64,000 nt of DNA from NCBI GenBank assembly GCA_001874325.1, contig MPCW01000003.1:159033-223032 (forward strand). The letters are read 5' to 3'. A program made the position numbers and the translations under genes. Origin of the DNA: Flavobacterium sp. MedPE-SWcel (lineage in GTDB: Bacteria; Bacteroidota; Bacteroidia; Flavobacteriales; Flavobacteriaceae). Shown piece by piece: positions 26,593 through 35,617 of the stretch; position 1 is the stretch's first letter; each line of letters opens with the position of its first letter. The notes beneath the pieces were generated by a model. The model saw nothing but the letters and a program-made list of their open reading frames with translations, had not been told where the DNA came from and searched no databases.

Positions 26593-27339
26593 TTACTGTT
26601 TTGTGAATATAAGTGTTGCACCTAAGAATACAGCTTCTTCACTGTCATCTTCGTCCTCATCTTCATTACCATCCTCCTCGATATCTTCTTCGTTTTCTTC
26701 CTCGTTCTCATCTACACTATCATCCTCTTCATCATCATTTTCTTCTCCATCTTCTTCATTGTTATCGTTTTCATCTGCATTGTCATCCTCTTCTTCATCT
26801 TCATTGCCGTTATCTTCGATGTCTTCTTCGTCATTTTCCTCATCATCGTTAAACAAATCAGGTATCTCAGTGTACTCAGGTATAGTAACTGTTAGTGTGT
26901 TTTCTGACTGTGTAAGGATTATTGTTTCTTCAAGATCACTATTATCTTCATCTTGTATAGTAATAAATACTTGATTACCTACAACATTATATGTTGCAGT
27001 TTCTGTAATAGCATCTAGACATTCAATAGCAAACTCATACATATCCTCTGTTCCAGTTACAATGTCTAAATCAATATCAATTTCTTGAAAATTCATTAAA
27101 ACACTATCTTCAGTATCAAAAACAAGGCTTGAATTGTTAAAACAACCTGTTTCTGCAATCATGTCGGTAGATTCCGTTCCGTCGTTATTAAGATCTATTG
27201 CCTGTTCAAGGTTAAAGGATGTTAAGTTCCATGTTCCATCTATAGTAATTTCTTCATCTGTGTTTACTACTGTGTTGTCTTCATCTGAGCATGATAAACT
27301 TAAAAATGCTACGGCAGCAAGTGCTACTAACTTTTTCAT
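26593..27339 (-). CDS. lipoprotein with a lipocalin-like domain and an Asp/Glu-rich tract
   Basis: A 248-residue predicted lipoprotein: the signal sequence ends in a lipobox (AFLSLSCSDED, Cys17). Residues about 33-165 (ITIDGTWNLTSFNLEQA onward) look like the lipocalin-like fold common in Flavobacteriaceae, with two Cys (near 67 and 108) that may pair. Residues about 166-236 are almost entirely Asp, Glu and Asn in irregular repeats. A final hydrophobic strand (AVFLGATLIFTKQ) closes the chain, so the acidic block is an insertion before the last strand. The tract may bind Ca2+ or other cations (inference). It has its own promoter and terminator. Confidence 0.8.
   Translation of the reverse strand: MKKLVALAAVAFLSLSCSDEDNTVVNTDEEITIDGTWNLTSFNLEQAIDLNNDGTESTDMIAETGCFNNSSLVFDTEDSVLMNFQEIDIDLDIVTGTEDMYEFAIECLDAITETATYNVVGNQVFITIQDEDNSDLEETIILTQSENTLTVTIPEYTEIPDLFNDDEENDEEDIEDNGNEDEEEDDNADENDNNEEDGEENDDEEDDSVDENEEENEEDIEEDGNEDEDEDDSEEAVFLGATLIFTKQ
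26660..26855. repeat. low-complexity GAN-type tract encoding the Asp/Glu run
   Basis: The coding strand is a degenerate run of GAA, GAT, GAG and AAT codons, with repeated units such as GAAGATGAGGAC. It is prone to slippage and probably varies in length between strains. On the plus strand it creates a spurious Ser-rich ORF. Confidence 0.75.
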
Positions 27340-27362
27340 GTAAATATTTTTTAACGTTTTCG

Positions 27363-27391
27363 TAAAGATAAATTAAATAGTCATATAGCAA
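27363..27391 (-). promoter_or_regulatory. probable promoter of the acidic lipoprotein gene
   Basis: The minus strand reads TTTTG, 18 bases, then TATCTTTA, one mismatch from the Bacteroidota TAnnTTTG box. It lies about 25 bases upstream of the ATG. Confidence 0.5.
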
Positions 27392-27402
27392 AACACTACT
27401 GG

Positions 27403-28185
27403 TTAATTAGAATCATTCAAATTCCAGTTGTTTAACTGCTGTATGGCATGATACCCTGTAAGGTCAAATTGAACAGGTACTATAGAGATGTAATCGTGTG
27501 CTAATGCCCACTCATCAGTATCTTCGCCATTATCAAGATTTACAAATTCTCCAGTAAGCCAATAATAGTTCTTCCCTTGTGGGTTGGTACGTTTGTCAAA
27601 ACGTTCTTCCCATATTGCTTTTGCCTGACGGCATACTTTTATTCCTTTAATCGCTTCCTTTTTTAGTTTTGGAAAATTTACATTAAGTACAATCCCTTCT
27701 GGTAATCCGTTTTTAAGCACTTCAAGAGCTATCTTCTTTATAAAAGGTTTAGTAGGTTCAAAATCGGCATTCCAGTCATAATCACATAAAGAAAATCCAA
27801 TAGCAGGAATACCTTCTACACCAGCCTCTACAGCAGCACTCATAGTACCAGAGTAAATAACATTAATAGAAGAGTTAGAGCCATGATTAATACCAGAAAC
27901 ACATAAGTCAGGCTTACGTTTTAGTATTTCGTGTACTGCAAATTTTACACTATCTACAGGTGTTCCAGAGCAACTATATTCCTGATCTAAGTCAGGATCC
28001 ATATGCACATTATTAATAGATAATGTACTGTTTATAGTTATAGCATGACCAGTTGCCGATTGAGGACTATCTGGAGCAACCACCACTACATCACCAATTT
28101 GTTTCATTACATCTATAAGCGCTCTAATTCCAGGAGCAGATATACCATCGTCGTTTGTTATCAGTATAAGCGGTTTTTTAGTCAT
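27403..28185 (-). CDS. surE: 5'/3'-nucleotidase SurE
   Basis: SurE is a metal-dependent phosphatase acting on nucleoside monophosphates and short polyphosphates in stress and stationary phase. The 260-residue length is typical. Motifs: ILITNDDGISAPGI at the N-terminus (Asp12 and Asp13 bind metal), VVAPDSPQSATGHAIT, CSGTPVDSVKFAV and SGINHGSNSSINVIYSGTM. The gene is divergent from the tail-specific protease. In related genomes surE often neighbours lpxB (recalled, not checked); here the acidic lipoprotein gene lies between them. Confidence 0.96.
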   Translation of the reverse strand: MTKKPLILITNDDGISAPGIRALIDVMKQIGDVVVVAPDSPQSATGHAITINSTLSINNVHMDPDLDQEYSCSGTPVDSVKFAVHEILKRKPDLCVSGINHGSNSSINVIYSGTMSAAVEAGVEGIPAIGFSLCDYDWNADFEPTKPFIKKIALEVLKNGLPEGIVLNVNFPKLKKEAIKGIKVCRQAKAIWEERFDKRTNPQGKNYYWLTGEFVNLDNGEDTDEWALAHDYISIVPVQFDLTGYHAIQQLNNWNLNDSN

Positions 28186-28262
28186 TTTTTAGCATTTTTT
28201 AAAAATAAGAGTCGTATTTTTACATTTGCTAAAATACATAAATTTATATTCAGCTATTTCTG

Positions 28263-28280
28263 AAATATCGCCTGATATTT
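28263..28280. repeat. inverted repeat between divergent surE and the tail-specific protease
   Basis: AAATATC-GCCT-GATATTT is a perfect 7-bp inverted repeat with a 4-base spacer, 50 bases upstream of the protease start. It could be an operator or a small hairpin. It lacks a T-run of terminator type. Confidence 0.4.
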
Positions 28281-28329
28281 TAATTAGATCATTTTTGGCA
28301 CAGTTTTTTGTGTAAACTTATTTTTTTTA

Positions 28330-30534
28330 ATGAACGCTATTTTACGATATATGAAAAGAAACTATAAGATATTGACATTTGTTGCTGTACTCGCAGTAGC
28401 ATTACTGAGCTTTATGCCAAAGCAGGGAGCTCCTGACCCAGGAAAAGATAAGTTGTTAATAGAGTTGATAACGTTTGTTGTAGAAAAAGGGCATTATAGT
28501 CCATCTGATATAAATGATGATTTCTCAAAAGGAATATATAAAAGTTACTTAGAGAGCATCGATCCTTCAAAACGTTTCTTTATCAAATCGGATATCGAAG
28601 AGTTTGCGAAATATGAAACGCAAATTGACGATATGATTTTAAATAAAGATTTAAGCTTTTTCGACCTTACTCATGATAGATTGGTAGAGCGAATGAATGA
28701 AGCTAAAGGTTTTTATAAAGAAATTTTAGCTAAACCATTCGATTTTAATGTAGATGAGCAGTTTAATGTTGATTATGAAAAGCAACCTTACCCTGCGGAT
28801 GATGATGCTTTAAGAACGCGTTGGGAAAAACAACTGAAACTTTCAGTGCTTTCTAGTGTTACAGATAAGCAGAAGTTACAAGATACTCCTGCAAAAGATA
28901 ACAAAACTACAGAGAAGAAAGAAGATGTTATTGTAAAGAAAACATTTACAGAACTAGAAAAAGAATCGAGAGAGTCTACACTAAAATCATTAAACGATTA
29001 CTTTAAGTTTATAGAAGAGCTAGATCGTGAAGATTGGTTTAGTATGTATCTTAATGCAATTGCTGAACGATTTGACCCGCATACTTTTTATTTTGCACCA
29101 GACGATAAAGAGAAGTTCGATATTAGTATGAGAGGTTCTCTAGAAGGTATTGGAGCAAGACTACAAAAGAAGAGTGACTATATTGAAATATCAGAATTAA
29201 TACCTGGTGGGCCAGCATGGAGAGGGAAAGAATTAGAGCAAGGAGATCTTATCATGAAGGTTGCTCAGGGTAGTGACGACCCTATAGATATAGGCGGAAT
29301 GCGTCTTGATGATGTAGTTAAGAAAATAAAAGGGCCTAAAGGAACAGAGGTACGTCTTACGGTTAAAAAAGTGGATGGTACTATAGATGTGATTGCTATT
29401 GTGCGTGAAGTAGTAGAGATAGCTGAGACATATGCTAAATCTAGTGTGGTACGTAAAGATGGAAAATTATACGGTGTAATTAACTTGCCTAAGTTCTATA
29501 TCAATTTTGAAAATAAAGATAGTCGTGATGCAGCTAAAGATGTTGCACTTGAAGTAAAAAGACTAAAAGAATATGGAGTAGATGGTATCGTTATGGATTT
29601 AAGAAATAACGGTGGTGGTTCGCTTAGAACAGTTGTAGATATTACAGGGTTGTTTATAGATGAAGGGCCAGTAGTACAAGTACGATCTAGAGCTAATGAT
29701 GGTAGTAATAATGGTAGAGTAGAGGTGTTAGAAGATACAGACTCTAGAGTGCAATGGGATGGACCTCTTGTAGTTTTAGTAAACGATTTTTCAGCATCAG
29801 CATCAGAAATATTTGCAGCAGCAATACAAGATTACAATAGAGGGCTTATAATGGGTAGCCGCCATACTTATGGTAAAGGTACTGTTCAAAATGTTATTGA
29901 TTTAAATCAGTTTGTAAGAAGTAACTCTATGGGAGATCTTGGAGCGTTAAAAACAACGACTCAAAAGTTTTACAGAATAAACGGAGGATCTACACAACGT
30001 GAAGGGGTTAATAGTGATATTTTAATGCCAAACAGATATTTTTATATCGATATGGGAGAGCGTGATATTGATAATGCAATGCCTTGGGATAAAATAGCTC
30101 CTGCTGATTATGATACAGCAAAAAATAATTTTGCACCTGTTATTGCAAGAAGTAAGCAAAGAATGTCAAATAATCCTCAATTTAAATTAGTAGAAGAAAA
30201 TGCTAAATGGATTGATGAGCAAAAAGATGATACTACTTACGATTTAGATATAAAGAAATTTAAAGCTGAGCGTGCTAAAAACGAAGCTATAACTAAAAAG
30301 TTTAAAGCGCTTAAGGATTATAAAAACAATCTTAAGTTTGAAGCATTACCTTATGAAAAGGAAATTTTTGAGAAAGAACCATCACTTGCGGAGAAAAAGC
30401 AAAGATGGTATGAAAGTCTTTCTAACGATATTTATGTTGAGGAAGCGCTTAATGTATTAGAAGATATGCAAGTAAAATCTTCTGGTAAAAGTGCTGCGGT
30501 AACAAGAAAAGGGAAAATGATTAAAACAAAATAA
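28330..30534 (+). CDS. carboxy-terminal processing protease, Prc/Tsp type (S41)
   Basis: A periplasmic protease that degrades proteins with exposed hydrophobic C-termini and tunes envelope hydrolases. The 734-residue protein has an N-terminal membrane anchor or signal (YKILTFVAVLAVALLSF), a long helical region, a PDZ domain (about 245-340), and an S41 catalytic domain with FSASASEIFAAAIQDY (nucleophile probably Ser490) and RHTYGKGTVQ (Lys516), forming a Ser/Lys dyad. A DUF3340-like C-terminal region follows. ATG 28330 was kept; an ATG seven codons on (28351, MKRNYK) is an equally plausible start. Confidence 0.94.
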   Translation: MNAILRYMKRNYKILTFVAVLAVALLSFMPKQGAPDPGKDKLLIELITFVVEKGHYSPSDINDDFSKGIYKSYLESIDPSKRFFIKSDIEEFAKYETQIDDMILNKDLSFFDLTHDRLVERMNEAKGFYKEILAKPFDFNVDEQFNVDYEKQPYPADDDALRTRWEKQLKLSVLSSVTDKQKLQDTPAKDNKTTEKKEDVIVKKTFTELEKESRESTLKSLNDYFKFIEELDREDWFSMYLNAIAERFDPHTFYFAPDDKEKFDISMRGSLEGIGARLQKKSDYIEISELIPGGPAWRGKELEQGDLIMKVAQGSDDPIDIGGMRLDDVVKKIKGPKGTEVRLTVKKVDGTIDVIAIVREVVEIAETYAKSSVVRKDGKLYGVINLPKFYINFENKDSRDAAKDVALEVKRLKEYGVDGIVMDLRNNGGGSLRTVVDITGLFIDEGPVVQVRSRANDGSNNGRVEVLEDTDSRVQWDGPLVVLVNDFSASASEIFAAAIQDYNRGLIMGSRHTYGKGTVQNVIDLNQFVRSNSMGDLGALKTTTQKFYRINGGSTQREGVNSDILMPNRYFYIDMGERDIDNAMPWDKIAPADYDTAKNNFAPVIARSKQRMSNNPQFKLVEENAKWIDEQKDDTTYDLDIKKFKAERAKNEAITKKFKALKDYKNNLKFEALPYEKEIFEKEPSLAEKKQRWYESLSNDIYVEEALNVLEDMQVKSSGKSAAVTRKGKMIKTK

Positions 30535-30544
30535 TTATAATTGA

Positions 30545-31660
30545 ATGGATAAATCCAATCAATCGCTTACAGGCTTAGCGCTCCAAAAATTCAAAAAGAA
30601 TTTTTGGGGCGTTTTAAGTTTTTGGTTTGTCGTGTTGCTGTTATTTGTAGCTGTATTTGCTTATGTACTAGCACCTGATAAAACAAAAAATGCAAACTGG
30701 GGAGATCTTTCGCTTAGTTCTAAATCTCCGGGGTTTACGGTAACCATGTTAATGCTTCCTCAGCAAGCAGATATAGAACAAGAATCTAGCTGGACTGATT
30801 ACTTTGCAGGAACAACAGTTGTTACACCTAAAGTTCCGATACTTAATTATAATATTAAAGGTGATGACTTGGTATATACTGAATATACTGATGACTCATC
30901 ACTTGCAGTAATTAAAACAATTCAGTTATCTAGTTATGGAGTTAATGTGAATAAGGCGACTTTTGAGCAAGATTATATACAAGGGCAAAAATTTATTTTA
31001 GGTACAGATAGTCAAGGTCGTGATTTGTTGAGTAGACTTATTGTAGGTTCTAGAGTGTCTATAGCTATTGGCTTTGTAGCAGTGTTTATATCGCTTATTG
31101 TTGGGATATTTTTTGGTGCTATAGCAGGTTACTTTGGTGGTAAAGTAGATGCTTTTGTAATGTGGCTAGTAAACATTATTTGGTCTATACCTACCTTGTT
31201 ATTGGTTATTGCTATAACATTAGCGCTTGGTAAAGGTTTTTGGCAGGTATTTATAGCGGTAGGGTTAACCATGTGGGTAGAGGTAGCTCGTGTAGTAAGA
31301 GGGCAGGTTATGAGCTTAAAACAAATGCAATTTGTTACGGCTGCCCGTGCTTTAGGGTATAGTAACACTCGAATTATATTTAGCCATATACTACCTAATA
31401 GTATGGCGCCAGTTATTGTAATATCAGCAGCAAACTTTGCTTCGGCTATATTGGTAGAAAGTGGACTTAGCTTTTTAGGACTTGGGGCACAACCACCAAT
31501 ACCAAGTTGGGGAGGTATGATAAAAGATCATTACAACTATATAATATTAGGGAAGCCTTACTTGGCTCTTGCACCTGGTATTGCGATGCTTTTATTAGTA
31601 CTTGCTTTTATGATGATGGGTAATGCGCTACGTGATGCGTTGGATGTGAAATCGGAATAA
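30545..31660 (+). CDS. OppC/DppC-like ABC transporter permease
   Basis: An inner-membrane permease of the oligopeptide/dipeptide ABC importer class, 371 residues. It has an N-terminal helix (about residues 19-42), a periplasmic loop of about 100 residues that is longer than usual, the typical LGTDSQGRDLLSRLIVGSR entry motif, and five more helices. The cytoplasmic EAA loop reads AARALGYSNTRIIFSHILP and contacts the ATPase. No partner permease, ATPase or binding protein is encoded nearby, so it must pair with subunits made elsewhere. It lies 10 bases after the protease gene. Confidence 0.9.
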   Translation: MDKSNQSLTGLALQKFKKNFWGVLSFWFVVLLLFVAVFAYVLAPDKTKNANWGDLSLSSKSPGFTVTMLMLPQQADIEQESSWTDYFAGTTVVTPKVPILNYNIKGDDLVYTEYTDDSSLAVIKTIQLSSYGVNVNKATFEQDYIQGQKFILGTDSQGRDLLSRLIVGSRVSIAIGFVAVFISLIVGIFFGAIAGYFGGKVDAFVMWLVNIIWSIPTLLLVIAITLALGKGFWQVFIAVGLTMWVEVARVVRGQVMSLKQMQFVTAARALGYSNTRIIFSHILPNSMAPVIVISAANFASAILVESGLSFLGLGAQPPIPSWGGMIKDHYNYIILGKPYLALAPGIAMLLLVLAFMMMGNALRDALDVKSE

Positions 31661-31669
31661 TTATATAGA

Positions 31670-31993
31670 ATGAAGGTGAATGATAATTTTATTTTTTCAT
31701 TAAAATGCTTAGCTGATTTAGAACAGCAAAAGTTAGCATGGAATGGTAAGATACCAAATTGTGTTTCCTCTTTTGATGAAGAAGTTAATACTCTTTACGA
31801 TTGTGGCTTTGAGTGTTATATTGAAGAAATAAAAAAGAGAGATAGTCAAAGTGAACTATCTAGGAAACTCATAGAGTTAGACGAACTAATAGAGAACTAT
31901 GATCGTGAGGGTGGATTTAGAGATCAGATATTACATGATCCTGAATGGGTTCTTATAACTCATAAAGCTCAAGAAATTCTCGATTTATTGTAA
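31670..31993 (+). CDS. small cytosolic protein of unknown function
   Basis: A 107-residue protein without signal or membrane segments, predicted mostly helical, with a Cys triad (positions 13, 31 and 44, plus Cys48) and an acidic C-terminal half ending in ILDLL. It starts 9 bases after the permease gene, so it is probably the last gene of that transcript, and it converges with rodA with a 2-base gap. I do not recognise a family. Confidence 0.65.
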   Translation: MKVNDNFIFSLKCLADLEQQKLAWNGKIPNCVSSFDEEVNTLYDCGFECYIEEIKKRDSQSELSRKLIELDELIENYDREGGFRDQILHDPEWVLITHKAQEILDLL

Positions 31994-31995
31994 TT

Positions 31996-33255
31996 TTAAT
32001 ACCACTCGTTTACTCTATTAGCATCGAGTTTTATAAAAATAAACAGCAATATAGTAAAGGCGAATAGACTCGACCCTCCGTAAGAGAAAAAGGGTAGTGG
32101 TACTCCAATGGTTGGGAATAGTTTAATAAGCATCGCAATATTAGCAAAAAAGTGCAGGAATAATATTGCGGCGACACAGTAACCATATGTTCTGCTAAAT
32201 ACCGATTTTTGCCTTTCGGCAAGGAAGAGAATACGCATAAATAAGATTACAAAAAGGGCTATTACAGTTGCCGATCCTGCAAAACCCCATTCTTCACCTA
32301 CGGTAGTAAAAATATAATCAGTATGTTGTTCAGGTACAAAGTTACCTTTGGTTTGTGTGCCTTCTAGATAGCCTCTACCTGTCCATCCACCAGAACCTAT
32401 CGCAATTAGTGATTGATTAAGATTGTATCCTTCAGCTTGCTGATTTACCTCTTCATTAAATAGTACATCAATTCTTTCTCTTTGGTGAGATTTTAATACA
32501 TTCTCATAAACAAAGTTAGTCGAATATGTGTATCCTGATATAGTAAGAAAGATAAGTATATGTACTATTGCACTTCTCTTTTTTCTATCAGAAAGGAAAA
32601 AAACAAGTAGCATTATAAGACCAACTGCCGCGATTACAAATTGCCATTTTGTGAGCCTTGCAGCGATAAATAAAGCGATAGCAATAAACCCTGTCCAGAG
32701 ATACCAGTCTGGTAAACCGTCGCGATATATAGCGAGTATAAGAGCTATAAAAATCATGGCACTACCAGCGTCAGGCTGCATTAAAATAAGTAGTACAGGT
32801 AATAGTATAATACCAAAAGCTAAAAATTGATGCTTAATTTTTTTTAGCTCTATTTGTGAGTAACTTAGGTACTTAGCGAGTAGTATGGCAGTAGCTATTT
32901 TAGCAAACTCAGAGGGTTGTAGACCAAAGCCTCCAAAGGAATACCAGTTAGTTTGCCCCTTAATAGTTTTACCAAATACAAATAGACCTGCTAGTAGAAT
33001 AATGGAGCTGCCGTAGAATATAAAGGCGTATTTCTCATATATCTTACTGTCGAGAACGAGTATCATGAATATTAATGGTACACATAATATTATAAATAAT
33101 AGTTGCTTACCATATATCTGGTTTAAGTCAAGAAAGGAGGTTGTTTCTTCAGGTAATGAAGCAGAATAAATAGTCATCCACCCTAGTGTAACTAAGATGA
33201 GGTATAATAAAACAGTAACCCAATCGATGCTATTACTTACACTTTGACTCCTCAT
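31996..33255 (-). CDS. rodA: rod shape-determining protein RodA
   Basis: RodA is the SEDS-family peptidoglycan glycosyltransferase of the elongasome. The 419-residue protein has about ten helices and SEDS motifs: FGGFGLQPSEFAKIATAILLAKYL, LMQPDAGSAMI, ERIDVLF, GYNLNQSLIAIGSGGWTGRG, FVPEQHTDYIFTTVGEEWG and PLPFFSYGGSSL. Its start shares a base with the stop of the PBP2 gene. It is the last gene of the mre operon and works with that PBP2 as polymerase and transpeptidase. Confidence 0.97.
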   Translation of the reverse strand: MRSQSVSNSIDWVTVLLYLILVTLGWMTIYSASLPEETTSFLDLNQIYGKQLLFIILCVPLIFMILVLDSKIYEKYAFIFYGSSIILLAGLFVFGKTIKGQTNWYSFGGFGLQPSEFAKIATAILLAKYLSYSQIELKKIKHQFLAFGIILLPVLLILMQPDAGSAMIFIALILAIYRDGLPDWYLWTGFIAIALFIAARLTKWQFVIAAVGLIMLLVFFLSDRKKRSAIVHILIFLTISGYTYSTNFVYENVLKSHQRERIDVLFNEEVNQQAEGYNLNQSLIAIGSGGWTGRGYLEGTQTKGNFVPEQHTDYIFTTVGEEWGFAGSATVIALFVILFMRILFLAERQKSVFSRTYGYCVAAILFLHFFANIAMLIKLFPTIGVPLPFFSYGGSSLFAFTILLFIFIKLDANRVNEWY

Positions 33256-35114
33256 TATTGATTTATACTAAACGGTTTACCACTAATTACTTTTTTATAC
33301 TCCTCTTTAAGTCCTCTTGTAAGCATTTTTACCTCAAGATCTTTTCGGCTTATAGTACCTTTAAGATATTTTTCTATCATAAGGGTAGCTATAGGACCTG
33401 CCCAACGTGCTCCCCAGTAACCATTTTCTACAAATACAGCAACGGCAATTTTAGGATCGTCCTTTGGTGCAAATGCTACGAATATAGAGTGGTCAGTAAG
33501 TTGTGTTTTTACACCATCTATTTTAGTATAATTCTCGGCAGTACCTGTTTTTCCACAAATTTCAATGCCTTCTATTTGTAGTGTTTTAGCTGTCCCTAAG
33601 TTATACACATCATGTAACCCTTCTATAATAGGTTCAAAATGTTTTTGATCTATACTGGTTGTATGCTTAGTGGTGAATTTCTCGTCTATTTTTTGCCCTT
33701 TTATATCTTTAATGATATGAGGGGTGTAGTAGTAACCTTTATTGGCTACGGTAGCCATCATGTTTGCTAATTGAATAGGAGTCATTAAGATTTCTCCTTG
33801 GCCTATGGCATTTGATATTATAGTAGAGCTTCTCCATCCGCCTCTTGGGTAGTATCTTTTATAAAGTTTAGCATCAGGTACAAGTCCTTTTCTTCCAGGA
33901 GGTAAGTCGTAACCTAGATAATTTCCTAACCCAAAACTTTTTAGATGGTTACCCCATGCTTCTATACCCAGCTCAGGTGTAGGATACTTGTCTATACTTA
34001 GCCTAAACGTACTAGCAAAGTAGGTGTTGCACGATTGAAAAATTCCTTCATTTAGTTTATTTCTTCCAAAATCATGACACCTCATAAATGCGCCACGACC
34101 ATAACTGAACCCGTAATGGCATTTAAAAGAGGTATATTCATTAATAACGCCTTCTTGTAGTCCAATAAGCCCAGTGATTATTTTAAAGGGAGAACCTGGA
34201 GGGTATTCGGCTAAAAGACCTCTATCGTATAATGGAATACCTAATGTGTCTTTCTCTAGTAGTCTATAGTTTTTAGAACGATTACGACCTACTAATAAAG
34301 AGGGGTCATAAGTAGGGGCTGTAACAAGTGCTAGTATTTCACCTGTTTTAGGTTCTAGAGCAACAATACCTCCTCGCTTTTCAAACATTAAAGACTCTCC
34401 GTATTCTTGAAGTTTACTATCAAGTGTTAATGTAATATCTTTACCTTTTACTGATATTGTATCATAAATACCACCTTTAAAAGGACCTATTTCTCGATTA
34501 AAACGATCTTTTTGAATACGTTTTGTTCCTTTTTTACCACGTAAAACCTCTTCATATACCTGCTCTACACCTTGTCTACCTATAAGGTCACCACTTTTGT
34601 AATAAGAGTTCTTATCAATAGTTGCTTCTCCTACCTGTGCTATATATCCAAAAACATTAGATGCTGCATGAATACGGTAGTCTCGTAATGAGCGTTTTAC
34701 AATGTCGAAACCTTTAAATCGACGTATCTTTTCTTGAAAGGCAGAAAATTCCTTCTTGTTAAGCTGTGATAAAAAGGTATAAGGGAGCCTAGGACTATAT
34801 ACTCGTGCCTTTCTTAAACGTTCGCAAAAATAATCTGGGGTAACATTTAATAATCGACATACTTCGAGCGTGTCAATATCTTTCTCTATTTCATTAGGTG
34901 TGATAATAATGTCATAAGAGGGTTGATTGGCAACCATTAGTACATCATTACGGTCGTATATATACCCACGTTCAGGGTATTGATATTTTATTTTTACAGC
35001 ATTATTCTCTGATTTCTTAATGTAAGAATCATCAAGTATTTGTAAATAGTATAACCTTGTTAATATCAGTAAAGCTGATGCAATAATGAGTGTTGGTAAT
35101 AAAAACTTTCTCAT
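33255..35114 (-). CDS. mrdA: penicillin-binding protein 2 (class B transpeptidase)
   Basis: This is the elongation-specific D,D-transpeptidase that crosslinks peptidoglycan made by RodA. The 619-residue protein has one N-terminal membrane helix, a dimerisation/pedestal domain, and a transpeptidase domain with SxxK (Ser308-Pro-Phe-Lys in PPGSPFKI), SxN (FQSCNTYF) and KTG (CGKTGTAEN). The start overlaps mreD by 4 bases and the stop overlaps rodA by 1 base, implying translational coupling and a fixed ratio. It is the expected target of mecillinam-type beta-lactams. Confidence 0.97.
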   Translation of the reverse strand: MRKFLLPTLIIASALLILTRLYYLQILDDSYIKKSENNAVKIKYQYPERGYIYDRNDVLMVANQPSYDIIITPNEIEKDIDTLEVCRLLNVTPDYFCERLRKARVYSPRLPYTFLSQLNKKEFSAFQEKIRRFKGFDIVKRSLRDYRIHAASNVFGYIAQVGEATIDKNSYYKSGDLIGRQGVEQVYEEVLRGKKGTKRIQKDRFNREIGPFKGGIYDTISVKGKDITLTLDSKLQEYGESLMFEKRGGIVALEPKTGEILALVTAPTYDPSLLVGRNRSKNYRLLEKDTLGIPLYDRGLLAEYPPGSPFKIITGLIGLQEGVINEYTSFKCHYGFSYGRGAFMRCHDFGRNKLNEGIFQSCNTYFASTFRLSIDKYPTPELGIEAWGNHLKSFGLGNYLGYDLPPGRKGLVPDAKLYKRYYPRGGWRSSTIISNAIGQGEILMTPIQLANMMATVANKGYYYTPHIIKDIKGQKIDEKFTTKHTTSIDQKHFEPIIEGLHDVYNLGTAKTLQIEGIEICGKTGTAENYTKIDGVKTQLTDHSIFVAFAPKDDPKIAVAVFVENGYWGARWAGPIATLMIEKYLKGTISRKDLEVKMLTRGLKEEYKKVISGKPFSINQ

Positions 35115-35617
35115 TCTTTACTAGGCTTTATTAGGTATATAATTATAATGCAGAGTATAAGTGTGAATACTACAGATAAACCTATTCGTAGTAAAATATC
35201 GAGTATTAAATCAAATCTAAATATTTCTAAAAAGAAGAGGATAAAATGATGTAATACAATTGATATTAACATAAACGAGAACCGTTCATAAGATAGTTTG
35301 TTGTCTACTTTTATGGTTTGGTATTCATAACTAATACCAAAGGAGAATTTAAATATAGTAGGGCGCATATAGGCAAGTGTAACACAAGCAGCTGCGTGTG
35401 CTCCTCCAGAATTTAAAAACATATCTACACTGAGCCCTAATAAAAATGAAGATATTAAGAATAATGACCTGTTACCATCTATAGGGAAAAGTAATATGAA
35501 TAATATATAAGGGTAAGGGTCTACAAAGCCAAAAAGGTCTATGCGATTAAAAATAACTACCTGCAATGCTAGTAGAATGATAAAACGGATGCTATTTGAT
35601 ATTACTGTACTATTCAT
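35111..35617 (-). CDS. mreD: rod shape-determining protein MreD
   Basis: A small polytopic membrane protein (168 residues) with about five to six hydrophobic segments. Identification rests on size, topology and position between mreC and the PBP2 gene, since MreD sequences diverge strongly. It contains FLLGLSVDMFLNSGGAHAAA, the recognisable MreD-type loop with the conserved Asp. It overlaps mreC by 8 bases and the PBP2 gene by 4. It links MreC and MreB to the synthesis machinery. Confidence 0.92.
   Translation of the reverse strand: MNSTVISNSIRFIILLALQVVIFNRIDLFGFVDPYPYILFILLFPIDGNRSLFLISSFLLGLSVDMFLNSGGAHAAACVTLAYMRPTIFKFSFGISYEYQTIKVDNKLSYERFSFMLISIVLHHFILFFLEIFRFDLILDILLRIGLSVVFTLILCIIIIYLIKPSKE

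Noticed and set aside
26660..26855. Possible CRISPR-like or structured repeat array
   Set aside because: The repeats are degenerate codon-level units with no constant repeat/spacer pattern, and they are in frame within a lipoprotein gene.
26603..26974. Plus-strand poly-Ser open frame
   Set aside because: It is the complement of the GAN-rich tract of the acidic lipoprotein gene; the poly-Ser product is an artefact of that repeat.
28319..28327. T-rich stretch upstream of the tail-specific protease as a -7 promoter box
   Set aside because: It does not match TAnnTTTG at the right distance from the nearby TTG; no confident promoter could be placed.
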